Shown: positions 1 to 5,252 of the stretch, piece by piece | Numbering within the stretch: position 1 is the stretch's first letter | Layout of the letters: each line of letters opens with the position of its first letter | Made by a program: the position numbers and the translations under genes | Notes under the pieces: model-generated | Databases searched by the model: none | What the model saw: only the letters and a program-made list of their open reading frames with translations | Told to the model about the DNA's origin: nothing | Assembly (NCBI GenBank): GCA_024230695.1 | Contig: JAAERC010000474.1 | Location: 1-6,976, forward strand | Reading direction: 5' to 3' | Source: Candidatus Zixiibacteriota bacterium | Lineage (GTDB): Bacteria; Zixibacteria; MSB-5A5; GN15; PGXB01 | Length of the DNA stretch: 6,976 nucleotides

Positions 1-1
1 A

Positions 2-304
2 AACGCGGATTTTCCTGAGGAATGGACCAAACTATTTGGTTATGGATCAAAACTGTATGACAATGCGTCTATTTATCCTTCTATGGAAGAAGTAAAACAA
101 TCATTATATACGCATTTTGATAAGATTCTGACGGCGCTGGATAAAATGCCTGAAAAGGATCTGGACAGTGAAGTTGAGTTGGGCGATGAATGGAAAACAT
201 CCGTGTCGGAAGGTATTCCAGACTTTTGCAGACACGATTATTATCACGCCGGACAGATAACGGTTATGCGAAGAGTTCTTGGACGCGATAAACCATTCGG
301 ATAA
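2..304 (+). CDS. DinB-fold (DinB_2-like) protein, C-terminal part, 5' end outside window
   Basis: The frame is open from the first bases of the window to the TAA at 302-304, giving 100 residues; the ATG at 83 is internal because the same frame continues coherently upstream (residues NADFPEEWTKLFGYGSKLYD). The C-terminus carries the hallmark of the DinB/YfiT four-helix-bundle family: a last helix with HxxxH (H-D-Y-Y-H) followed by AGQ and an arginine-rich RRVLG segment, where the two histidines are metal ligands. The third ligand histidine would lie upstream of the window. Members are metal-dependent, often thiol-transferase-like or damage-inducible enzymes, but most are uncharacterised, so no substrate can be named. 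The gene converges on another DinB-fold gene with only 14 bases between stops. The family call is firm; the function is unknown. Confidence 0.8.
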   Translation, partial: NADFPEEWTKLFGYGSKLYDNASIYPSMEEVKQSLYTHFDKILTALDKMPEKDLDSEVELGDEWKTSVSEGIPDFCRHDYYHAGQITVMRRVLGRDKPFG

Positions 305-318
305 TTCGGACAAATAAG

Positions 319-840
319 TTATTTACTATATTTACGAATCAGATCGGTCATACAGGCAAGATGATGATCGTCATGTTCCGCGATAAAATATGCCAGGTCG
401 ATCAGTCGCATCGGTTTTTGCAGTCGCGGATGAAATGCGCTTAAAGCGGCGTCATCATCAGAGAAACTTTCAAATTCTTTGACCAAATTCTCCTGTTTGG
501 CACGAAACTGTTTGACCAATTCAGCCAAAGGCTGATCATTAAAATTAGTTTCTTTTGATTTAGTATTATTCAAATCAGCCGGATGAAGCTCTTTTTCTCG
601 ATTTTTAAAATCAACAATTCTTGGATCCCAAAGATCAAAACAAACGATCATATGACCAATTGATTGTTTAACCGACCATTTTTCGCCTTCACTTTGGATT
701 AAAACATCATTAGGAATATTGGCGACTTTTTCTTCAAGCCGGGCCGGAGTTCCGCGAAGTCGTTCAACTTGGATGGCATACATCTCAGGCGGTAAAATAA
801 ATTCAAATTCACGTTTAAACCAAATAACATCATTAGACAT
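319..840 (-). CDS. DinB-fold (DUF664/DinB_2-like) metal-binding protein
   Basis: This 173-residue protein has the usual length of a complete DinB-superfamily four-helix bundle. The expected histidine triad is visible: His63 in the helix after the EKWSVKQSIGHM motif (the 'W-s-xk-x-x-xGH' signature of the family) and His156 plus His160 in EHDDHHL near the C-terminus. The ligands would hold a divalent metal; the reaction is unknown, and relatives include thiol-dependent transferases. There is no signal peptide, so it is probably cytoplasmic. The ATG at 838-840 is preceded by GGGG about seven bases upstream, an acceptable ribosome-binding site. It starts 17 bases after the stop of the wlbA-type dehydrogenase on the same strand, so the two are probably co-transcribed. 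It converges on the second DinB gene at the left edge but is of a visibly different subfamily. Confidence 0.85.
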   Translation of the reverse strand: MSNDVIWFKREFEFILPPEMYAIQVERLRGTPARLEEKVANIPNDVLIQSEGEKWSVKQSIGHMIVCFDLWDPRIVDFKNREKELHPADLNNTKSKETNFNDQPLAELVKQFRAKQENLVKEFESFSDDDAALSAFHPRLQKPMRLIDLAYFIAEHDDHHLACMTDLIRKYSK

Positions 841-857
841 AAATAAACCCCAATTAT

Positions 858-1808
858 TTATTTTTTTGACAAAAACGGATGAGTCTCATCTTTGATTCCA
901 ACCGGTTTTGCGTTTCTGATATCATGAGCCAGTTCAATCGACGCACGGGCATCATCGAGCCCAAATCCGCGTCCGGCAATGGTCTCCTGATATATCATTG
1001 TGTGTAAATCGGTGAATCCCCCGGAAAATTCTATCTCTTCGCCGTCAACAGTAATCGAACGATAAGTTGGTTTGCCAGCCTCGACAGCTTCTTTTGGCAG
1101 ATCATTACGGTCAATAGACAACATCCATCTTACTCGGGCGTTTTCAAGTTCAAGAAATCCGCCGGTTTTGGTCGGTTCGGAAATATGCACATCACTTTTT
1201 TGAACATCACCAAACAGCCAGATAAGTAAATCAAAGAAATGAATACCAATATTAGTCGCTAACCCGCCGGAACGCTCTATCTGTCCCTTCCATGAGACCA
1301 AATACCAGGCTCCACGCGACGTGCAATATGTAAGATTAACCTCTTTTTTGGTTTTGGATTTTTCTTTGGCAAATTTTTCTTTTAAAGCTATCAGCGATGG
1401 ATGTACTCGCAGTTGTAAAACTGTAAAAACTCGTTGTTTAAATTCCTGTTCCAATTCTTGAAGAGCGTCGATATTCCATGGATTTAACACCAACGGTTTT
1501 TCACAAATAGCATCGGCGCCGACTCGTAATGCAAACCGTGCATGAGCATCATGAAGATAATTTGGCGAACAGATCGAAAGATATTGAATTTGATTTTTCT
1601 GATTTGCCCGGCGAAGTTTTTCAACATGACGGTCAAATCGTTCAAACTCGGTAAAAAACCAGGCATCTTTGAAATAACTATCTAAAATCCCCACCGAATC
1701 ATTCGGGTCAACGGCGCAGATTAATTTATTTCCGGTATCTTTGATAGCTTTCAGGTGCCTTGGGGCAACATATCCGGCCGCACCGGTTAACGCAAAATTG
1801 TATGGCAT
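858..1808 (-). CDS. wlbA: WlbA/WbpB-type UDP-N-acetyl-2-amino-2-deoxyglucuronate (UDP-GlcNAcA) 3-dehydrogenase
   Basis: This 316-residue protein belongs to the Gfo/Idh/MocA oxidoreductases and closely resembles Pseudomonas WbpB and Bordetella WlbA from memory. It oxidises C3 of UDP-GlcNAcA using NAD(H), before transamination by a WbpE/WlbC-type enzyme, on the way to UDP-2,3-diacetamido uronic acids of O-antigens. The Rossmann fold starts at residue 9 (GAAGYVAPRH). SICSPNYLHDAHA lies at 78-90, the catalytic-lysine motif EKP has Lys104, and the active-site His190 lies in GIHFFD. The C-terminal half keeps LTYCTSRGAWYL, the PTYRSITVDGEE segment and GFTDLH. ATG at 1806-1808 has a good AAAGGA site six bases upstream. 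No wbpA, wbpE, wbpD or wbpI homologue is in the window, so it is an orphan here; the DinB gene follows after 17 bases. The family is confident; the exact substrate is inferred from similarity. Confidence 0.9.
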   Translation of the reverse strand: MPYNFALTGAAGYVAPRHLKAIKDTGNKLICAVDPNDSVGILDSYFKDAWFFTEFERFDRHVEKLRRANQKNQIQYLSICSPNYLHDAHARFALRVGADAICEKPLVLNPWNIDALQELEQEFKQRVFTVLQLRVHPSLIALKEKFAKEKSKTKKEVNLTYCTSRGAWYLVSWKGQIERSGGLATNIGIHFFDLLIWLFGDVQKSDVHISEPTKTGGFLELENARVRWMLSIDRNDLPKEAVEAGKPTYRSITVDGEEIEFSGGFTDLHTMIYQETIAGRGFGLDDARASIELAHDIRNAKPVGIKDETHPFLSKK

Positions 1809-1839
1809 TTTATATCCTTTGCTTCATTATCTATTCTAT

Positions 1840-1874
1840 ATACAAACCAAACCTAAAATGGGTTTGATTTGTAT
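1840..1874. repeat. Long inverted repeat, candidate operator or leader hairpin of wlbA-like gene
   Basis: Two 14-base arms (1840-1853 and 1861-1874) are complementary at 13 of 14 positions around a 7-base AT-rich spacer; the only mismatch is 1847/1867. It sits 31 bases upstream of the wlbA-like ATG, in or next to the likely promoter. It could be a repressor site or a hairpin in the mRNA leader. There is no clear U-tract at either side, so a classical terminator is less likely. Confidence 0.6.
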
Positions 1875-1977
1875 GAATATGCTCCCAAATCAGCCATATG
1901 TCAAGTTCGATAAATTCTCATTTTTAATCATTTCATACTATGAGAGACTTCCATCACCCACAAATTTGAATATTCCC

Positions 1978-2022
1978 GCACCCCAAGGGATAAGCTACCC
2001 TAGGCAGGGGTACGCCACCCGG
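1978..2022. repeat. GC-rich structured intergenic element
   Basis: This abruptly GC-rich patch lies in AT-rich intergenic DNA and is full of C-runs and G-runs. A nested stem can be drawn: ACCCC (1980-1984) with GGGGT (2007-2011) outside, and GGG (1987-1989) with CCC (1998-2000) inside, capped by an 8-base loop. An alternative hairpin pairs TACCC (1996-2000) with GGGTA (2008-2012). The look is that of a small dispersed intergenic repeat, but a second copy is not present in this window. Confidence 0.4.
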
Positions 2023-2039
2023 TCACAAAATCACTACTA

Positions 2040-2045
2040 TATAAT
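2040..2045 (+). promoter_or_regulatory. Candidate -10 box for the YkuD-like gene
   Basis: A perfect TATAAT lies 27 bases before the ATG at 2073, which would give a leader of roughly 20 bases. The sequence 16-18 bases upstream falls in the GC-rich patch and has no convincing TTGACA-like -35, so the promoter would be weak or activator-dependent, or the match is chance. Confidence 0.35.
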
Positions 2046-2072
2046 GGTTGATTTAGCGATAGATGTTTTTGT

Positions 2073-2423
2073 ATGCCGTGGAAATACGAAAACAATCAAC
2101 TGATCTCTCCCGATGGGATATTTTGGCCGGCAATCAGTGGGCCGTTTGGAAAAGGAAAACTACCCGCCGGTGAATATTATATAACCGAGCCGGTCGAAAT
2201 CAAATCAACCGCAAAAAAATATGAACCATATCGCGATAAAACAGGTTTCGCATGGTGGTGCCGAATTATAGCACAATTTGAAACCGAGCGATCAGGATTT
2301 GGGATTCATCCCGATGGCAACATCCCTGGCACTTTGGGTTGTATAGGAATCAGATTAGATAATACAAAAGAAGTCTTTGAAGTTTTGCTGAAGAATGAAG
2401 ATAAAGGTCTAATAGTAATATAG
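2073..2423 (+). CDS. YkuD/DUF2778 (Tlde1-like) L,D-transpeptidase-fold protein without signal peptide
   Basis: This 116-residue protein carries the core motif of L,D-transpeptidase-like cysteine enzymes: GFGIHPDGNIPGTLGCIGI at residues 75-93, with His79 and the nucleophile-position Cys90. The N-terminus (W-x-Y near residues 3-5, then SGPFGKGKLPAGEYYI at 22-37) resembles DUF2778/Tlde1 proteins, which remodel or cleave peptidoglycan stem peptides and include type VI secretion effectors. No signal peptide or membrane segment is visible, although the substrate is outside the cytoplasm. An in-frame TGA at 2049-2051 and no other start codon between fix the ATG at 2073; no good Shine-Dalgarno is seen. 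No immunity-like or secretion gene is adjacent. Family assignment at fold level is good; effector, lysin or housekeeping role is undecided. Confidence 0.7.
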   Translation: MPWKYENNQLISPDGIFWPAISGPFGKGKLPAGEYYITEPVEIKSTAKKYEPYRDKTGFAWWCRIIAQFETERSGFGIHPDGNIPGTLGCIGIRLDNTKEVFEVLLKNEDKGLIVI

Positions 2424-2441
2424 TATTATGATGTATAGTAC

Positions 2442-2459
2442 CTCACAGTTTACTGTGAG
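2442..2459 (+). terminator. Hairpin downstream of the YkuD-like gene, possible transcription end
   Basis: A perfect inverted repeat, CTCACAGT (2442-2449) with ACTGTGAG (2452-2459), gives a stem of 7-8 base pairs with a 2-4 base loop, starting 19 bases after the stop codon. The following bases contain only a short T-run (AATTT), so intrinsic termination would be weak; it may instead protect the mRNA 3' end. Confidence 0.4.
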
Positions 2460-2479
2460 AATTTGGTCAGTTGCCCCCG

Positions 2480-2499
2480 GGCAGATGTGGACATCTGCC
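2480..2499. repeat. GC-rich palindrome (REP-like hairpin)
   Basis: The perfect arms GGCAGATGT (2480-2488) and ACATCTGCC (2491-2499) are separated by GG and embedded in a GC-rich stretch (about 2473-2503). It sits 21 bases after the previous hairpin and 38 bases before the zinc-ribbon start. The form suits a REP-type dispersed palindrome; whether it recurs in the genome cannot be seen here. Confidence 0.5.
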
Positions 2500-2537
2500 G
2501 CGCACAAAAATTGACTGGATCAAATGAAAGGAACAAT

Positions 2538-2702
2538 ATGAGTTATAAAACTGGTCAAAAACCGGGTGTTGGATTTTATTTATGTACTCGATGCGGTAAA
2601 CGGTTATTTCTTGATAATATCAAAGATAGAATTCCCCCCTGCCCACGATGTTATAATACATCTTTTAGAAGAATAACTCTATTAAGCCGAAAGTTGAATT
2701 AA
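2538..2702 (+). CDS. Small zinc-ribbon protein
   Basis: This 54-residue protein has two CxxC knuckles, Cys16/Cys19 (CTRCG) and Cys35/Cys38 (CPRC), and a GQKPGVGFY lead-in with PP before the second knuckle. The pattern is seen in small rubredoxin-like or zinc-ribbon proteins and at the C-terminus of DUF1451-type proteins. It should bind one zinc (or iron). The tail is basic (RRITLLSRKLN), which might fit nucleic-acid contact, but no function is known. The ATG at 2538 is chosen because GAAAGGA lies five bases upstream. The same frame is open from 2463, but that extension would translate the palindrome, has no ribosome site, and does not look like this family. It is read in the same direction as the YkuD-like gene, 114 bases after it, and converges on the DUF4440-like gene. 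Confidence 0.75.
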   Translation: MSYKTGQKPGVGFYLCTRCGKRLFLDNIKDRIPPCPRCYNTSFRRITLLSRKLN

Positions 2703-2761
2703 GTTGTGGTGCGCCGTTGCTTGTTATAGATACTGAAGTAAACTAAGGGCTGAGAGTTATT

Positions 2762-3136
2762 CTATTTGAAATCTTGAGTTGGGGTTCCCTGATGAAAAAG
2801 CATCTGCCAGCGGTTTTCGATTAATTTCCATATTGAGGTCCGTAATGATAAACGCTCTTTTTCGACACCCTGTTCTTTAATAACAGCTCGATATGTTAGC
2901 ATCACTGCTTCACCGGCCAATTGTTCAAAATCAAACCCAGTCGCAGTGATCTGTAACTCTGATTCGGCGTCGAGAGTATCAATTATCTGTTGTTTATTAT
3001 ATTTATCCCCGGTACTTCCAAATTCAACAAACTTCTCAGCCAATAATCTATCGAGCTCCTTGGCCGATTTCCGCACCTCAGGCAAAAACAGATGTTTTTC
3101 AAACCCAATAATTTTTTCTTTTAACATATCTTCCAT
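2762..3136 (-). CDS. DUF4440 / SnoaL-like (NTF2-fold) protein
   Basis: This 124-residue protein has the usual single-domain length of DUF4440 members. Typical marks are LPEVRKSAKELDRLLAEKFV with FGSTG in the first third (helix then first strand), a central LTYRAVIKE strand, and the family's closing block SIWKLIENRWQMLFHQGTP at residues 101-119. NTF2-fold proteins of this type form dimers with a pocket, and many are uncharacterised or act as small enzymes or binding proteins, so no substrate is proposed. No signal peptide is present. It begins 11 bases after the selD stop, with an AGG overlapping the selD end as the only candidate ribosome site, so it is very probably translated from the selD message. 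It is the last gene of the minus-strand run. Confidence 0.8.
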   Translation of the reverse strand: MEDMLKEKIIGFEKHLFLPEVRKSAKELDRLLAEKFVEFGSTGDKYNKQQIIDTLDAESELQITATGFDFEQLAGEAVMLTYRAVIKEQGVEKERLSLRTSIWKLIENRWQMLFHQGTPTQDFK

Positions 3137-3147
3137 AATATAGTTAC

Positions 3148-4200
3148 CTACCCAACCACAATCCCAAACTCACTTTTCTCTATCACTTCACCGATTTCAG
3201 CGACAGTGAGACCAGTAGTGTTGGCTTCAGTCAAAAATTTATCACCATCATCTGATGACATTGCTATCAGCAGACCACCCGATGTCTGGGCATCGTATAA
3301 TATATCAAGTTCGGCTTTTTTCAGATCAGATGAAATCTGCACTTTGTCTTTTAGATAGTCAATATTGGCATTGGCCCCGCCGGTTAGATTACCTGCCTCA
3401 GCATATTCAAGCGCCTTGGGAATCAACGGCAATTTAGCAAAATCAATTTTAATACTTACACCCGATGCATTCGCTAACTCATAGGCATGCCCCAGAATTC
3501 CAAACCCGGTCACATCGGTAGCGGAATGAACATCATGTTTTAGCATAAGTTCACAGGCGGTTTTATTCAGCTGAGTCATCAGGTTCATCACATATTCAGC
3601 CGATTCAGCATCAGCCGCATTACGTTTTATTGCAGTAGTGATTATACCAGTTCCAAGTGGTTTGGTTAGATACAATTTATCACCGACCTGCGCGTTACTA
3701 TTGGTGATAATTTTGTCTATATCTATAATACCAGTGACAGAGACACCGTATTTTAATTCCTTATCTTTTATCGAATGCCCGCCAACCACTGCCGCGCCAG
3801 CCTCACGGATCTTCTCTCCCCCGCCTTTTAGCATCTCGGTCAAAATATAAGACGGCATCTGTGGAGGAAATCCGACAATATTTAGCCCTGTCAATGGTTT
3901 CCCGCCCATCGCGTAAATATCAGACAAAGCATTAGCCGCCGCGATCTGCCCGAAAATAAACGGATCATCAACAATCGGCGGGAAAAAATCAACTGTCTGT
4001 ACCAGCGCCTGTTTCTCATTGATCTTATAGATACCGGCATCATCGGCAGTATTAAACCCAACCAAAAGATTCGGATTGGACTGGGCAGGCAGGTCTTTTA
4101 ACACATCGGCCAAAAACTTTGGCCCAAGCTTGGCAGCTCAACCGGCGCATGAGACTTCAGCGGTCAATTTGATTTCTATTTGTTTTTTATCATTTTTCAT
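3148..4200 (-). CDS. selD: Selenide, water dikinase (selenophosphate synthase), selenocysteine-containing
   Basis: SelD makes selenophosphate from selenide and ATP, the selenium donor for selenocysteine tRNA and selenouridine. Translating upstream of the obvious open frame gives ATG at 4198-4200 and residues MKNDKKQIEIKLTAEVSCAG, then an in-frame TGA (4138-4140), then AAKLGPKFLADVLKDLP. This is the conserved SelD active-site loop with Sec21 at the position of E. coli Cys17 and Lys24 at that of Lys20. The full length is 350 residues, normal for the family. Downstream are the ATP/Mg region TADDAGIY and TVDFFPPIVDDPFIFGQIAAANALSDIYAMGGKP-type motif, then TDVTGFGILGHAYEL and TSGGLL. A SECIS hairpin follows the TGA. 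The Shine-Dalgarno at 4200 is weak; AT-rich boxes upstream (TATAAT complement at 4230-4235) might form a promoter. It lies 44 bases after the TPR gene and 11 before DUF4440. Confidence 0.93.
4108..4124 (-). promoter_or_regulatory. Bacterial SECIS element in selD
   Basis: In the mRNA, 13 bases after the UGA, a perfect hairpin forms: GGCCAAA (4124-4118) pairs with UUUGGCC (4114-4108) around a GUU loop (4117-4115). The G and U of the loop lie 21-22 bases after the UGA, the place and identity expected for SelB recognition in bacterial SECIS elements (in E. coli fdhF the loop G-U is at about the same distance). No clear bulged U is seen below the loop, which differs from the E. coli model. Confidence 0.8.
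4138..4140 (-). other. In-frame UGA decoded as selenocysteine (Sec21 of SelD)
   Basis: The codon reads TGA on the minus strand. It falls in SCAG-U-AAK, the nucleophile loop in which all SelD proteins carry Cys or Sec. Coding continues without a break on both sides, and the hairpin follows directly. Confidence 0.9.
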
Positions 4201-4244
4201 GGCTTTAACAATTTATAATATTACAGTAAATTATACAAATCAAT

Positions 4245-5252
4245 TCAATTTTTTCTTCGTAAAAACGATATTTTACGGCGCTGGACACGACGTGTCTGTT
4301 TGGAGAAGCCGTCTTTGATAGAATCAAAATACAAAAGCATCTTTTTGGCATTTTCTTTTTGATCGCTTTTTATATAACTTTGATACAGATAGTAAACTGT
4401 CTCGATTATATTAAAATAGTTCCCCGGTGCGGTTTTGAGACGATCTAAAATTGAACTATACATCTTTATGGCCTCAGAATATTTTTTTTGTTTATAATAG
4501 ATCTCCGCCTGGGGCCAGAGGAAAAAATTGCCGTCAGGATATTTTTCAAACATCTCTTTGGCCAGAACAATCGCCGGGCCATACTCTTTTTCATTTATGT
4601 ACACCCAAATCATAGCAGAGCGGGCAGTGTTTTGCGAAAATAATGAAAAATCAATCGCGCGATTAAGTTCATCGATTCCTTTTTTACGGTCATTTTTTAA
4701 TATTCCTGTCCAGGTCAAAATCCCTGCTTTGACCGTTTTCCAATAATGATATGAACCAAGCCCAAAATATAAATCAATCAAGGTCGAATCAGCTTTGATA
4801 CCATCGATGTAATTATCTCTCGCCTTAAAACCATAGCTGATCGCCGAAAAATTAGAACCAAAGCGTGACTCCCACACCGCCCGGTAAGCATTTTGATGTC
4901 CCAATAGCAGATAACAAAGAGCAGAATCTCTATTGGAGCAATCCTCCAACAGGATATCACATAATATAATTGTACTATCAAGCAGACCTATAAATCGTTT
5001 CTCATCGATATTTTCTTCAAATGCTATCATCTTTGATTGCATCGCCCCAGCCAGATATAAAAATCCTACCGGATTGGTTGAATCCTCTTTTTGCATCGAT
5101 TCATAAATAATAAACGCATCATCCCACCGTGCATTGAGAAGTAGCTCTTCACCTGTCTTAATTTGCGTTATAATATTTTCATCGATAATTGTATTGGCCA
5201 AAAGCATAGCGGGCGAACAGGTAATAAATAATAGAAATAAAAGCTGTTTCAT
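4245..5252 (-). CDS. Exported TPR-like protein, paralogue of the gene just upstream
   Basis: This 335-residue protein has an N-terminal signal peptide (hydrophobic residues 4-18, probable cleavage after the LLA at 17-19), so it is exported; there is no clear lipobox. The rest is helical with TPR-like pairs: residues about 37-70, 110-146, 155-200, 213-240 and 245-270 (the last with the classic AEIYYKQKKYSEAIKMYSSIL pattern in two pieces). It shares with the upstream gene the block LYFGLGSYHY-W-KTVK followed by an aromatic stretch and DRKKGIDEL. The C-terminus is strongly basic (RRVQRRKISFLRRKN). Its ATG overlaps the upstream stop as ATGA, so it is translationally coupled. TPR proteins mediate protein contacts; partner and role are unknown. 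selD follows after 44 bases. Confidence 0.8.
   Translation of the reverse strand: MKQLLFLLFITCSPAMLLANTIIDENIITQIKTGEELLLNARWDDAFIIYESMQKEDSTNPVGFLYLAGAMQSKMIAFEENIDEKRFIGLLDSTIILCDILLEDCSNRDSALCYLLLGHQNAYRAVWESRFGSNFSAISYGFKARDNYIDGIKADSTLIDLYFGLGSYHYWKTVKAGILTWTGILKNDRKKGIDELNRAIDFSLFSQNTARSAMIWVYINEKEYGPAIVLAKEMFEKYPDGNFFLWPQAEIYYKQKKYSEAIKMYSSILDRLKTAPGNYFNIIETVYYLYQSYIKSDQKENAKKMLLYFDSIKDGFSKQTRRVQRRKISFLRRKN

Larger units (their letters stand above)
1809..2072. other. Divergent intergenic region between wlbA-like and YkuD-like genes
   Basis: These 264 bases separate two genes read away from each other, so both promoters should lie here. From left to right they hold the wlbA ribosome-binding site, a 35-base inverted repeat (1840-1874), about 100 bases of AT-rich sequence with no feature I can support, a GC-rich structured patch (1978-2022) and a TATAAT box (2040-2045). 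Open frames crossing the region give low-complexity, unrecognisable peptides and are not considered genes. Confidence 0.7.

Noticed and set aside
312..324. AAATAA/TTATTT palindrome between the convergent DinB genes
   Set aside because: It is only six A/T pairs with a one-base loop and partly inside a stop codon; too weak to call a bidirectional terminator.
1741..2103. A 120-codon plus-strand open frame across the divergent intergenic region
   Set aside because: It overlaps the start of the wlbA-like gene antisense and spans the inverted repeat and GC-rich patch; the peptide resembles no family.
2465..2518. Mirror repeat GGTCAGTT (2465-2472) with TTGACTGG (2511-2518) around the palindrome
   Set aside because: The two are mirror images, not complementary or direct copies, so they form no stem and no target-site duplication.
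2463..2537. N-terminal extension of the zinc-ribbon protein
   Set aside because: The extension would translate the palindrome, lacks a ribosome site and gives no family-like residues; the ATG at 2538 has GAAAGGA at the right distance.
3148..4113. SelD starting at the TTG at 4113
   Set aside because: This start removes the catalytic Sec/Cys loop and Lys24; the frame upstream, including the TGA, encodes the conserved SelD N-terminus from an ATG at 4200.
4245..4247. TGA stop of the second TPR gene as another possible selenocysteine codon
   Set aside because: Sequence after it is AT-rich, has no GC hairpin at SECIS distance and no conserved cysteine position.
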